A stretch of DNA of 64,000 nucleotides from Thioalkalivibrio sp. HK1 (GTDB lineage: Bacteria; Pseudomonadota; Gammaproteobacteria; HK1): the NCBI GenBank assembly GCA_000583135.1, contig JFBG01000061.1, positions 1-64,000 on the forward strand, in the 5' to 3' direction. Numbering within the stretch: the stretch's first letter is position 1; each line of letters begins with the position of its first letter. Positions 28,902-38,665 of the stretch are shown here, one piece after another. The notes below the pieces were generated by a model. That model ran no database searches. It was not told the origin of the DNA and was given only the letters and a program-made list of their open reading frames with translations. Both the position numbers and the translations under genes were made by a program.

Positions 28902-31900
28902 CTACAAGGATTGGCGTAGAGTGCGAATCTCGCCCATCGCCACCGAAATCATCGTGAAATCCGTGCGTTCCATGCTCCTCAGATCGGAGAGGATCTCGCG
29001 GCAGCGAGCGAGCGGTATATGGTTTTGCGAAAGCCAAATCTCGACTCGCTCCGCCGGAGTCGAATCGCCTGCGTTCATGCGCAAGGCATCCAAGGCCAAC
29101 GCGCTCAACTGCACGTGGAGATCATCTCGCAATGCCGCCCTGGCCAGCGCCTCCCAGCGATTCTCGCGGGAAAGAAGTCCGATTTGGGCTCGTATCCAGT
29201 AAAAATCCAAGGCCTCGCCGATGGTGAAATAAACCGTGGCCGATTCCTCGAAGGGAGTATCGGCACTGTGCGCGATCTCCACCACATCGAGGGCGAAGAG
29301 CAGATCGTTGCAACCGGCGACTTCCAAGGCGATCTCCTCGGGCACTCCTTGCTGCATCAGCCCGAGGGCATTTTCATCGATCACCCGGCGATTCTCCGCC
29401 GTCAGGAGATCGCGCAAAAGCCCGCGCAGGGCTTTGACGCCATCGGCAAAGCGAATGCCGTCTCGTTCCACATCCAAGGGCCTGGGGCGATTGCGCAATA
29501 GCCAACGAGCGGCCCTTTCCGCCAGTTTGCGGGTCTCTTGAAGCATCATGATCTGAGCCGCTGCCGGTACCCGATGATCCAAAGATTCGATGGAACGCCA
29601 GATTCGATCCATTTCATAGACATCGCGCGCCACCAGGTAAGCGCGAGCGATATCCGCCTCATCCGCTCCGGTCTCCTCGCCGAGTCGATAGGCGAAGGTG
29701 ATGCCGCAACGATTGACCATCTCGTTGGCGACCACGGTGCTGACGATCTCCTGCGCAAGGGGATGAGCGGACATCCGATCCGCATGACGATCCCGCAAGG
29801 GCGAGGGAAAATAGCCTTGCAGCTCACTCGAGGCGAAGGGTTCCGTCGACAGCCCGGATGCGAGGAGTCGCTCGAAGAGGTGGATCTTGACATAAGCCAT
29901 CAACACCGAGAGTTCCGGTGTGAGCAATCCCTTCCCGGCGGCGCGGCGCTCCTCGATCTCCTCCCTTTCCGGCAGATACTCGATCGCGGGCATCAATACC
30001 CCGTCCCTCTCGAGGCGCCGGATCAAGCGCGAATGAACCTCCAACAACGAGGCCGCCAGACTGCGGGCGGTTCCCAATGCCTGGGTCTGAAGATAGTTGT
30101 TGCGCAGCACATCGGATGCGACTTCGTCGCCCATCTCCTCGAGCAATCGATTGCGCTGCTTGGAGGTCATATCCCCGCTCGATACCACATCGTTCAACAA
30201 GATCTTGATATTGACCTCGCGATCGGAGCAATCGACCCCGCCGGAGTTATCGATGGCATCGGTATTGATCCGTCCTCCGGCGGCGGCGTATTCGATGCGA
30301 CCGCGCTGGGTAAGCCCCAAATTCCCCCCTTCGGCCACCACTTGGCAGCGCAACTGATCGCCGTTGATCCGCACCGCATCGTTGATTCGATCCCCGACCT
30401 CGGCATCGCTTTCGAGGGTCGATTTGACATAGGTCCCGATCCCCCCGTTCCATAGAAGGTCCACCGGGGATCGCAATATCGCCCGGATCAACTCGTTGGG
30501 GGTCATGGAGGGGGATTCGATATCGGATTCGATCGCCAGCATCTTTCGCACCTCGAAGGAGATCGGAATCGATTTGGCGCTGCGAGGCCAGATACCGCCC
30601 CCTTTCGAGATCGAAGCGCGATCGTAATCATCCCATGTCGAGGGCGACAAGGAGAACAATCGCTTGCGCTCTTCGAAAGCGCTTTTCGGATCGGGATCGG
30701 GATCGAGAAAGATATGTTGATGGTTGAAGGCCGCTTGCAATCGGATATGGGGCGAAAGAAGCATCCCGTTGCCGAAAACATCCCCGCCCATATCCCCGAT
30801 ACCGACCACCGTGAAATCGCCGTTTTGGACATCGATCCCCAGATCGCGAAAGTGGCGCTTGACCGACTCCCACGCCCCGCGGGCGGTGATCCCCATCCCT
30901 TTATGGTCGTATCCTTGCGAGCCTCCGGAAGCGAAGGCATCGCCCAACCAAAATCCGTATTCATGGGCCAGCGCATTGGCGATATCCGAAAAGGTCGCGG
31001 TCCCCTTATCCGCGGCCACCACGAGATAGGGATCGTCCGGGTCATAACGCACCACATCCGAAGGAGGAATCACCTCGCCGCCCGAGAGGTTGTCGGTCAG
31101 ATCCAACATGCCGCGGATGAAGGTGCGATAACCGGCGATCCCTGCGGCCGAGATCGCCTCGCGATCGTTTGGCGGCAAGCGCTTGCAGACAAAACCGCCT
31201 TTCGAGCCGACGGGCACGATCACCGCGTTCTTCGCGATCTGGGCCTTGACCAAGCCCAAGACCTCGGTGCGGAAATCCTCGCGACGGTTCGACCACCGAA
31301 TGCCTCCCCGGGCCACCGCCCCGCCCCGCAGATGCACCCCTTCGACCTCGGGGGAATAGACGAATATCTCGTATTTCGGACGGGGTTCGGGAAGGCTCTC
31401 GATCCGATGCGGATCCAGCTTGATCGAGAGATAGGATTTGGGCGATCCCTTCTCGTTGCGCTGGAAATAATTCGTGCGCAGCATCGCCCGGACAATCCCG
31501 AGATAACTTCTGAGGATGCGATCCTGATCGAGGTGCGTCACATCGTCCAAGGCGGCCTCGATCCTCGATTCGACTTCGAGGACTCTTTCATCCCGGGAAT
31601 CGGCACCGGTCATCGCCGATGCCCCCGAAGCGTAAGCCTCGTCGCTACGAGGCAAGGCTTCGCCCCCGGCGGCGGGATCGAAACGAGCCCGGAAAAGTTC
31701 GATCAGCATCGAGGCGATATGGGGATTGGCCGCCAAGGTATCCTCCATATAGTCCTGACTGAAACCGACCCCCGCTTGGCGCAGGTATTTACAACCCGCT
31801 CGCAGAACGACGACCTCGCGCCAACTCAAACCGGCGCCCAACACCAAGCGATTGAAGCCGTCGTTGTCGACCTCCCCCGACCATACTTGGGCGAATGCTT

Positions 31901-33941
31901 CTCGAAAGCGATCGCCGATCCGATCCGGATCGATGTCGAGCCCTTCGGTATGCCACATGCCGATATCGTGCAGCCAAATCGCCGAGGTTCCGGCGCGATC
32001 GATCCGGCTCGGCTGCTCCTCCTCGACCTCGAGCCCCATATTCTCCAGCATCGGCAATATATCGGATAAAGAGACCGGCTTTCCGAGTATGAAGAGCTTG
32101 AAACGAAGCCGCCCCTCGCGCGCATGCAAGGGGCGATAAAGGCTCATCTCGATATCGTCGCCTTGCCGGATCCGCTCCATTTTCTCGATATCGAGTACCG
32201 CGATCCGCGCCGAGTAGATCTCCCGATAGCCGGAGCGGAAGGCCTCGCCATAACGCCTAAAGAGGTGCGCCGCCCGCTCCTCGCCGAAGCGATCCAACAG
32301 GGCATCGTAGAGATCGTCGCTCCATGTCCGGCTGACCTTGCGCAGCCGGCGCTCTAGTTCGACGACTTCGTAATGAGGGGGATGCGCCGGATCGACCCGA
32401 ATGAGGAAATGCACCTGGGCCAAAACCGACTCGCTGAGCTGGATACCGAACTGCGTATCCACCGCCCCCAAAGCATCCTCCAAAATGCTCTGGATCGCAG
32501 TGCGGACGGCGGTGTTATAACGCTCCCTCGGGACATAGACGAGACAGGAGATGAACTCGCCGAAGGGATCGGGATGCACGAAGAGGCGGATCCTCCGACG
32601 CTCTTGCAAGCGCAAGATACCGATGGCGGTATCGAGCAAGGCCGCAACGGGAAGATGAAAGAGCAAGGGGCGAGGCAGTGTATGGATGATGTGGCGCAAG
32701 GCCCTCATCGCATAGCCGGTGACCGGAAACCCGGCCAGACTTAAGGTTTGTCGCACCTTGTAGCGCAACAAAGGAATATCCTCCGGGGTGCGCAAATAAG
32801 CCGACGAGGCATAAAGACCCACGAAACGATGCTCGCCGCATAGTTCCCCCGCAGCGTCGAACTGCCGGATACCGACATAATCGAGATAACCCGGTCGGTG
32901 CACGGTGGAACGGGCGCTGGCGCGGGTCAAAGCGATACGAGAAAAGGTGCGAGCATCGGCCGCAGGCCTTGGATCATCCTCGTCGACGCTCTCGGACAAG
33001 GGATCCGCAGCCTGCGAAAGAGCCGGCAAGGGCAGCGGCGGCAGACCCGACCAGATATCTCCCGAGCGCGGATAGTCGTCTCGCAAGAGCCCGAGCCCGC
33101 TGCCGGGTTGCGGAAGGCAACCATCCTCCAGGCCCTCGATCCGACAGTTGACATAGCCCAAAAAAACGAAATTGCCGTCATCGAGCCATTCGAGAAAAGC
33201 CCGTTCCTCGCGCACGTCGGTACCATCGGATATCGAGGAGGATTCGCCTTGCGATCCGGGTGATCGAGGCATCGATATTTCCGATGCCGCCTCCCTCAAA
33301 CGGCTTTGCATCGCATCTCGATCGTCGACCGCGATCCGCACATCGTGCAAAGCGCATCGGATCGAATCGGCGAGCGTGATCAGCGCTTCCTCCTCGGTTT
33401 GCCGATCCACTTCGATCAGCAGCATCGACTCCATGACCGCCGCCGGGGGCGCCGAGGCATCCGGGGGCGAAAGGTCATCCCCTTCCGGCATCCTTAGGCT
33501 CTCGGACCCGTCCAAAATCGCCTCGATATATCCTTGCTCTTGGCGCCGAAAACGCATGACATGGTTGACCATGAAATGGCAGGTCAGCCCGTGATCGTTC
33601 AATACCATGCGGACGGAATCGACCAAAAAGGGACGATCGTCGGTGATGATCTCCACCACGCTATGGGTGGATTGCCAGCCATGCCGCTCGAGTTGGGGGT
33701 TGTAGACCCGAAGATGGATCTCCTGCGATTGGCGCCGATAACAAAAATCGAAGTGCGATGCCGCCGCTCCGTAGAGATCCGCCAGCTCGCGATCGCGCAG
33801 ATCATCCAAGGAAATATCGGCGTAGTAGCGATCGACGAAATGCCTGACGAGCGCCGCCTCTTCCCCCGGTGCGCGCTCGCAAGCCATCTCCTTGAGAGCT
33901 GCTAGCAGCTCATCCCGACGAGAATCGAAGTGAACGTTCAT
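28902..33941 (-). CDS. gdhB: NAD-specific glutamate dehydrogenase, large type
   Basis: This catabolic enzyme oxidises glutamate to 2-oxoglutarate with NAD. At 1679 residues it belongs to the giant (about 180 kDa) class found in Pseudomonas and Caulobacter. The N-terminal half carries ACT-like regulatory domains; the catalytic dehydrogenase domain begins near the middle, with EIFVYSPEVEGVHLRGGAVARGGIRWSNR (split by the usual spacing), VPVGSKGGFVCK and DMGGDVFGNGMLLS. The C-terminal helical region is complete. I chose the ATG at 33941, with AAGGAG 10 bases upstream, over an in-frame TTG seven codons earlier that contains this site. It is divergent from the TPR-sulfotransferase gene. Pseudomonas calls it gdhB; the symbol is transferred by similarity. 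Confidence 0.95.
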   Translation of the reverse strand: MNVHFDSRRDELLAALKEMACERAPGEEAALVRHFVDRYYADISLDDLRDRELADLYGAAASHFDFCYRRQSQEIHLRVYNPQLERHGWQSTHSVVEIITDDRPFLVDSVRMVLNDHGLTCHFMVNHVMRFRRQEQGYIEAILDGSESLRMPEGDDLSPPDASAPPAAVMESMLLIEVDRQTEEEALITLADSIRCALHDVRIAVDDRDAMQSRLREAASEISMPRSPGSQGESSSISDGTDVREERAFLEWLDDGNFVFLGYVNCRIEGLEDGCLPQPGSGLGLLRDDYPRSGDIWSGLPPLPLPALSQAADPLSESVDEDDPRPAADARTFSRIALTRASARSTVHRPGYLDYVGIRQFDAAGELCGEHRFVGLYASSAYLRTPEDIPLLRYKVRQTLSLAGFPVTGYAMRALRHIIHTLPRPLLFHLPVAALLDTAIGILRLQERRRIRLFVHPDPFGEFISCLVYVPRERYNTAVRTAIQSILEDALGAVDTQFGIQLSESVLAQVHFLIRVDPAHPPHYEVVELERRLRKVSRTWSDDLYDALLDRFGEERAAHLFRRYGEAFRSGYREIYSARIAVLDIEKMERIRQGDDIEMSLYRPLHAREGRLRFKLFILGKPVSLSDILPMLENMGLEVEEEQPSRIDRAGTSAIWLHDIGMWHTEGLDIDPDRIGDRFREAFAQVWSGEVDNDGFNRLVLGAGLSWREVVVLRAGCKYLRQAGVGFSQDYMEDTLAANPHIASMLIELFRARFDPAAGGEALPRSDEAYASGASAMTGADSRDERVLEVESRIEAALDDVTHLDQDRILRSYLGIVRAMLRTNYFQRNEKGSPKSYLSIKLDPHRIESLPEPRPKYEIFVYSPEVEGVHLRGGAVARGGIRWSNRREDFRTEVLGLVKAQIAKNAVIVPVGSKGGFVCKRLPPNDREAISAAGIAGYRTFIRGMLDLTDNLSGGEVIPPSDVVRYDPDDPYLVVAADKGTATFSDIANALAHEYGFWLGDAFASGGSQGYDHKGMGITARGAWESVKRHFRDLGIDVQNGDFTVVGIGDMGGDVFGNGMLLSPHIRLQAAFNHQHIFLDPDPDPKSAFEERKRLFSLSPSTWDDYDRASISKGGGIWPRSAKSIPISFEVRKMLAIESDIESPSMTPNELIRAILRSPVDLLWNGGIGTYVKSTLESDAEVGDRINDAVRINGDQLRCQVVAEGGNLGLTQRGRIEYAAAGGRINTDAIDNSGGVDCSDREVNIKILLNDVVSSGDMTSKQRNRLLEEMGDEVASDVLRNNYLQTQALGTARSLAASLLEVHSRLIRRLERDGVLMPAIEYLPEREEIEERRAAGKGLLTPELSVLMAYVKIHLFERLLASGLSTEPFASSELQGYFPSPLRDRHADRMSAHPLAQEIVSTVVANEMVNRCGITFAYRLGEETGADEADIARAYLVARDVYEMDRIWRSIESLDHRVPAAAQIMMLQETRKLAERAARWLLRNRPRPLDVERDGIRFADGVKALRGLLRDLLTAENRRVIDENALGLMQQGVPEEIALEVAGCNDLLFALDVVEIAHSADTPFEESATVYFTIGEALDFYWIRAQIGLLSRENRWEALARAALRDDLHVQLSALALDALRMNAGDSTPAERVEIWLSQNHIPLARCREILSDLRSMERTDFTMISVAMGEIRTLRQSL

Positions 33942-34224
33942 CGATTGACGACTCCTTGGCAAAATACGAGCGGTGATGGGCGGTGGTGGAGGGGTGCGAT
34001 GGAGATCTCATCGAAGGGGCGATCCTTCGAGGCGACTCGATATCCCCTAACATTCGATACCATCGTTGCCATCGTCGAGGATCGGTCGCCATCGAAAAAC
34101 CGGATCCGTCGCTCCCGACGGCTCGACGATGCGGTATTTTGAAAACCGTCCGCTTCGAATCCGAACAGCGCTTTGGCCCGGCACGGGCGAAGGATTCGTT
34201 CTCCCCATCCATCGCAGACAAGGC

Positions 34225-35988
34225 ATGAACAAGGTCAATACGCAAAAACGCCTGTCGAAGTGGCTGCATGCCGCCTTCGAAAGCCACGGCAAGGGAAGGG
34301 AACGAGAAGCGGAAAAATACGCTCGACGCGTCCTCGATGCCCTGCCGGATCAACCCGATGCCCTGCATCTTCTTGCCACCTTGGCCCGCGAAAAGGGTCG
34401 GCAATCCCTTGCCATCGAACGCTACCGTCGCCTTTTGGCCCGCCATCCCGCCATCCCCATCGCCCACAACAATCTCGGGAATCTCCTACAAGAACGCGCC
34501 GACTACTCGGGGGCCATCGAGTGCTATCGCCAAGCCCTCGCCTTTGATGCCGATTATGTTTCCGCGTGGATGAATTTGGGTCATGCCCTCGTATTCGTCG
34601 GCAATTTGCCGCAAGCACGCGAATGCCTGGAAAAAGCCCTTCGCCTCGCCCCCGACGATCCGGAAATCAACGCCAAGCTCTCGGCGGTGATGATCGAGAC
34701 GGAAAATTCCACGAACGCGCTATCCCTCGCCGAGAAGGCGGTCGAGATCGCCCCCGATTCCGCTGATTATTGGACAAATCTCGGCAGCCTGCGCAGCACG
34801 ATCGGGGAATTCGAAAAGGCCCATGCCTGCTATCGTCGAGCCCTTTCCCTCGACCCCGGTTTCGCCAAGGCCGCGCTGGCCTTGACCAAAGCCCGAAGAT
34901 TCGGCAACAAGGGCGATGACGACGAGGATATCTCGAAGGTGAAAAGGGCCGCCTCCTTGGGGTTGGATGATCCGAAAAAGGCGCGCGATCTTCATCTCGC
35001 TCTGGGCAAGATACACGACGATCGAGGGGAGTGGGAAGAGGCCTTCTCGCATTTCGAGAAAGCCAATGCAAGCCGCGCCGAAGCGGCCCGCAAAGGGGTC
35101 GAATCGTCCTTGGCCTTGATGAAGCGGATCCGCAAGACCTTCACCCCCTCATGGTTGCAAAGGCAATCGCAGCATCGGGAGTCGTCGAACCTTGGATCCG
35201 GCCTTTTCGGTGCCGGCGGTCGAGAGGATCCGATACCCGTTTTCATCGTCGGGATGCCCCGCTCCGGCACTTCGCTGGTGGAGCAGCTGCTTTGCGCCCA
35301 TCCCGAAGTATACGGTGCCGGGGAGTTGCGAGAGATCGATCAACTGGCGTGGGGGGATTCGGCAGCGCAAGGCGAAGGCGGGCTCGGTTATCCGGAGCGA
35401 TTTGCGGATATCGATCCCGAAAAATGCCTGACGATGGGAAGAGGCTATCTCGATTTCCTGCGGACTCGTTCATCCGATGCCCAGCGGATCACCGACAAAC
35501 TCCCCGGCAACTACCTCCATCTCGGATTGATCGCGGCGATCCTGCCAAAAGCGAGGATCATCTATTGCCGACGTCATCCGGAGGATATCGCCATCTCCGT
35601 CTATTTCACCGATTTTTGGGTCGGCCACGAGTATTCCTATGACTTGGCCGCCATCGGGCACCATATCAAAGGCATGTATTCGCTGATGGATCACTGGCAG
35701 GCAATGATCGGGGAGAGGATCCTATCGGTGGACTACGAGGATCTCGTTCAAGATCCCGAGCCGTCGGTGAGGGCGATGCTCGACCATATCGATCTGCCTT
35801 GGGACGATGCCTGTTTGCGCCCGCACGAGGTGAAGCGCAGCGTGCGCACCGCCAGCGTTTGGCAGGTGCGACAACCGATCTACGGTCATTCCTCCGGTCG
35901 GGCGCGCCACTACCACCGGTTCTTGGGATCGATGCGAGAGGCTTTGGGTCTCGATGGTCGAGGGGATCGGGATCCATCCGATACCTAG
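34225..35988 (+). CDS. TPR-sulfotransferase fusion protein
   Basis: This 587-residue cytoplasmic protein joins about six tetratricopeptide repeats (roughly 25-225, for example AHNNLGNLLQERADYSGAIECY and SAWMNLGHALVFVGNL) to a C-terminal sulfotransferase domain. The PAPS 5'-phosphosulfate loop is VGMPRSGTSLVEQLL at 342-356, and YCRRHPEDIAISVYF is the 3'-phosphate region. The acceptor is unknown; relatives occur in many marine and sulfur-rich bacteria. I chose the ATG at 34225 because the repeats begin soon after it; the frame is open 53 codons upstream without homology. No glycan or exopolysaccharide genes surround it, so it is a stand-alone gene, divergent from glutamate dehydrogenase. Confidence 0.88.
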   Translation: MNKVNTQKRLSKWLHAAFESHGKGREREAEKYARRVLDALPDQPDALHLLATLAREKGRQSLAIERYRRLLARHPAIPIAHNNLGNLLQERADYSGAIECYRQALAFDADYVSAWMNLGHALVFVGNLPQARECLEKALRLAPDDPEINAKLSAVMIETENSTNALSLAEKAVEIAPDSADYWTNLGSLRSTIGEFEKAHACYRRALSLDPGFAKAALALTKARRFGNKGDDDEDISKVKRAASLGLDDPKKARDLHLALGKIHDDRGEWEEAFSHFEKANASRAEAARKGVESSLALMKRIRKTFTPSWLQRQSQHRESSNLGSGLFGAGGREDPIPVFIVGMPRSGTSLVEQLLCAHPEVYGAGELREIDQLAWGDSAAQGEGGLGYPERFADIDPEKCLTMGRGYLDFLRTRSSDAQRITDKLPGNYLHLGLIAAILPKARIIYCRRHPEDIAISVYFTDFWVGHEYSYDLAAIGHHIKGMYSLMDHWQAMIGERILSVDYEDLVQDPEPSVRAMLDHIDLPWDDACLRPHEVKRSVRTASVWQVRQPIYGHSSGRARHYHRFLGSMREALGLDGRGDRDPSDT

Positions 35989-36122
35989 AAGCCCGATGCC
36001 ATCCGACGGATAGGAAGCGGGGATCGCAGCCTCGCTCCGAAGCCGATCCATCCGAGGCGAGGATTCAAGCGTCGATACCGATGAGCGATAAGAGCAATCC
36101 GCATTTGATCGCGGATCGCCTC

Positions 36123-36551
36123 CTATCGAGCGAGGCGCCGATAGATCAATCCGGATAACGCCCCGGCCAAGGACATCCAAAATACCCCGGCAAGGGTGCG
36201 GGCCCCGGCGATGGGAACGATTCCGAATGCAGCCTCCATGACCATCAACGTCGTCAGCACGCAGATGAATCCCGCACCGGCATGGATCACGCCTTTGGGG
36301 TTGGCGAAGAAGCGCTCGGCAAGCCTCGCCCCCAACAGCCCCAAGAGCAGGCCCGTACCGAAAATGGGGAAAAAGAGCGGCAGCGTCCCCAAGATATCTT
36401 TGAATATCATCTGCATCGACAATCCCATCGGCACCGTCGCTTCGAGAGCCTCGAGCCGATGCAAGACCGACTGCGTGCTGATGAAGCTGGACAAGGCGCA
36501 CAGCACCAGCAACGACACCGCAAAAGCGATGATTCGACGCAGCAATCCCAT
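36123..36551 (-). CDS. Unknown four-helix inner-membrane protein
   Basis: I do not recognise this family. The 142 residues form four hydrophobic segments: about 8-23 (IAFAVSLLVLCALSSF), 52-73, 86-103 and 114-137, separated by short loops with one Arg/Glu-rich stretch. There is no catalytic motif. The ATG at 36551 has GAGG 8 bases upstream; the frame is open 25 codons further. It is divergent from the sugar dehydrogenase gene by 120 bases, so the two may share regulation, and it converges with the sulfotransferase gene. Existence as a gene is fairly sure; function is open. Confidence 0.65.
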   Translation of the reverse strand: MGLLRRIIAFAVSLLVLCALSSFISTQSVLHRLEALEATVPMGLSMQMIFKDILGTLPLFFPIFGTGLLLGLLGARLAERFFANPKGVIHAGAGFICVLTTLMVMEAAFGIVPIAGARTLAGVFWMSLAGALSGLIYRRLAR

Positions 36552-36671
36552 GTCATCGTCCTCGATGGCGACTCGAATGCGGCCCAAACCCGGCGTCATT
36601 ATGACGGGTTGAAAGACGAGCCGCAAAGACGATGGAATTCAAACAACCGGGAATTCAAATAAAAAACACCC

Positions 36672-37787
36672 ATGAGAAAACACTGCATCGTCTTGCTGAC
36701 AAGCTTAGGTCTGGTGACTTGCGTCCAAGCCCAAGGCTACCGCCTCGAAGTCATCGCCCAAGGATTCGATCTCCCTTGGAGCGTGGCCTTTTTACCCGGA
36801 GGCGATATGCTGATCACCGAGCTATCCGGAACTTTGCACTTGGTGAGAGATGAAAAGCGCATCGACGAGCCGATCGCCGGGGTGCCTCCGGCCTACTTCG
36901 CCGGGCAAGGCGGGCTGATGGATGTGGTGCTGCATCCGAAGCACGCCGAGAATCGGCTGGTCTATCTCTCCCTCGCCGCCGGCGATCGCCGCCGCAACCA
37001 TACCCGTATCGTGCGAGGAACGCTCGACTTGGACGGCATGCGGCTTTTGGATGTCGAGACCGTATTCGACGCCTTGCCGGAAAAGGATACGGCGGTGCAC
37101 TACGGAGCGCGCATGGCCTTTCTCGGCGACGGAACATTGCTGATCAGCATCGGCGACGGATTCGATTTTCGCGAAGAGGCGCAAAATATCGGCAACCACC
37201 TCGGGACCATGGTGCGCATCACCGACACCGGCGAGGTACCCAAAGACAATCCATTCATCGGCCTATCCGGAGCCCGGCCCGAGATTTACAGCTACGGCCA
37301 CCGCAACCCGCAAGGCGTGTTCTACGATGCGAAGAGCGGGCGAATCTTCCAGATCGAGCACGGCGCCCGCGGCGGCGACGAGTTGAATCTGATCGAGCCC
37401 GGGGTGAATTACGGCTGGCCGATCACCACTTGGGGCATCGACTACTCCGGGGCCCGCATCTCTCCCTATACGACATATCCCGGCACCGCCCAACCGTTGC
37501 ACCACTGGACCCCCTCGATCGCTCCTTCGGGAATGACCATCTACCGCGGAGCGGCCTTCCCCGAATGGACCGGGGATATCTTCGTCACCAGCCTGGTATT
37601 TCGCAAGGTCGTGCGGCTGGATATGGATAAAACCGAGGTATCGGGCACCGAAGATCTCTTTGCCGAAATCGATGCCCGCATCCGGGATGTGCGCACCGGA
37701 CCGGACGGATTGATCTATATCCTGTCCGAGCCTGCAGGCGATGAGAGCGGAAAAATCTGGCGCGTGCTTCCCGCCGATTCGAATTGA
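36672..37787 (+). CDS. Periplasmic PQQ-dependent sugar dehydrogenase-like protein
   Basis: This secreted six-bladed beta-propeller of the soluble aldose dehydrogenase (Asd/YliI) group oxidises aldoses with pyrroloquinoline quinone in characterised members. The 371 residues begin with a signal peptide (MRKHCIVLLTSLGLVTCVQA, cleavage after QA), then GFDLPWSVAFLPGGDMLITE, GQGGLMDVVLHP, the YGHRNPQG motif, EHGARGGDELN and YGWP, all family marks; the histidine and arginine of the PQQ site appear present. No pqq biosynthesis genes are in view, so cofactor supply is unproven. A 14-bp hairpin follows the stop. Confidence 0.88.
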   Translation: MRKHCIVLLTSLGLVTCVQAQGYRLEVIAQGFDLPWSVAFLPGGDMLITELSGTLHLVRDEKRIDEPIAGVPPAYFAGQGGLMDVVLHPKHAENRLVYLSLAAGDRRRNHTRIVRGTLDLDGMRLLDVETVFDALPEKDTAVHYGARMAFLGDGTLLISIGDGFDFREEAQNIGNHLGTMVRITDTGEVPKDNPFIGLSGARPEIYSYGHRNPQGVFYDAKSGRIFQIEHGARGGDELNLIEPGVNYGWPITTWGIDYSGARISPYTTYPGTAQPLHHWTPSIAPSGMTIYRGAAFPEWTGDIFVTSLVFRKVVRLDMDKTEVSGTEDLFAEIDARIRDVRTGPDGLIYILSEPAGDESGKIWRVLPADSN

Positions 37788-37854
37788 TCCGAAGGGAGCC
37801 TTCCGCTGCGTTTTACCGGAAGCGTTTTCACCATCTTATAGCGATCGAGCATCC

Positions 37855-37889
37855 GGTCGGGATCGAAAAGGGATCTTTCGATCCCGACC
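37855..37889 (+). terminator. 14-bp perfect hairpin after sugar dehydrogenase gene
   Basis: Bases 37855-37868 and 37876-37889 pair perfectly over 14 bp with a 7-base loop. The stem begins 67 bases after the sugar dehydrogenase stop. Only TT follows it, so termination may need Rho or be partial, but stem length and position fit a transcript end. Confidence 0.6.
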
Positions 37890-37999
37890 TTAGGTCGCCC
37901 CTTGCACGCCGACCTTTCGCAATTGCGCAAAACATCGACCTCGCCTAAGCGCAACTTATCATGCCCTGTCCTTCATTTTTTCCACAACAACCAAAGGCA

Positions 38000-38022
38000 C
38001 GGGTTTATAAAACAAAAACCCG
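38000..38022 (-). terminator. Hairpin downstream of the glycine-zipper lipoprotein gene
   Basis: CGGGTTT at 38000-38006 pairs with AAACCCG at 38016-38022 (7 bp). On the minus strand it lies 70 bases after the lipoprotein stop and is followed by the moderately T-rich TGCCTTTGGTTGTTGTGG, so it is a plausible weak terminator for that gene. Confidence 0.4.
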
Positions 38023-38091
38023 AGGAACATGGCTCATCCATCGATGCCTTGGCAAAGCGCTTGGATCCATCGCTTGGATCGAAGCGTCGAT

Positions 38092-38523
38092 CTATCCCCT
38101 TCCGATATCGTTCAAGATGCGATATCCCCGATCGCTCATGCATCGGTCGACGACCCGGCGGGGACCGAAACGCACGATATCCTCGCTATATGCATTGTCC
38201 GATGCGGATGCCAAAGCACCGGCAACGGCACCGGCTCTGGTATATCGCCCTTGATAGTTGCCACTGTCGCCGGCGATCGAACCGATCACCCCTCCAACGA
38301 GCGCACCGACGATCAAATTCGTCATCATCTCATTCGCTTGCCGCTTCTCGTACTCCTCTTGAAGTTCGATGGCGATCGCGCGACAGTCGGCCAAATTCGA
38401 TTCGAATTCGCTCATATCCGTTCTCTTGGCATCGACCACCGGTCGATATTCCGATAGGGGTTGCATGGCACAACCGACCATCGCCAAAGAGATGAATACC
38501 ACAAAAGCTTTCTTCGACCGCAT
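38092..38523 (-). CDS. Small glycine-zipper lipoprotein
   Basis: This 143-residue protein has a lipoprotein signal (MRSKKAFVVFISLAMVGC, Cys18) and a glycine-zipper segment (LIVGALVGGVIGSIAG, then AGAVAGALA, about 70-105), followed by a C-terminal half with two further cysteines (47 and 128). The pattern resembles small envelope lipoproteins with membrane-inserting glycine zippers; no enzymatic role is expected and the exact function is unknown. The ATG at 38523 has GAGGAG 7 bases upstream. The first repeat of the 38.6-39.6 kb family sits just upstream of it in the likely leader. Confidence 0.8.
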   Translation of the reverse strand: MRSKKAFVVFISLAMVGCAMQPLSEYRPVVDAKRTDMSEFESNLADCRAIAIELQEEYEKRQANEMMTNLIVGALVGGVIGSIAGDSGNYQGRYTRAGAVAGALASASDNAYSEDIVRFGPRRVVDRCMSDRGYRILNDIGRG

Positions 38524-38585
38524 TGCAATTCTCCTCGTTTCGATCGTAAAAACGATCGGGTTGCAGTGCCAAAAGAGGCAGATCA

Positions 38586-38613
38586 TGCTCCTTGTCATCA
38601 AGCGATACCACCC
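38586..38613 (-). repeat. Repeat copy A, upstream of the lipoprotein gene
   Basis: On the minus strand this 28-base copy reads from GGGTGGTATCGCTT to TGACAAGGAGCA and includes an AAGGAG ribosome-binding-like core. It lies 62 bases upstream of the lipoprotein ATG. It aligns with copy C over nearly its whole length (two missing bases and one substitution) and shares a 15-mer with copy B. Confidence 0.75.
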
Positions 38614-38665
38614 GTTTTCGCTCGTCTTCGAACTCAGATGAGCGCTGAATATGAGAACAATCTAT

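Larger units (their letters stand above)
37788..38091. other. Non-coding region after the sugar dehydrogenase gene
   Basis: This 304-base stretch lies between two converging genes. It holds the two terminator-like hairpins listed separately and is otherwise without a supported gene. Confidence 0.5.
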
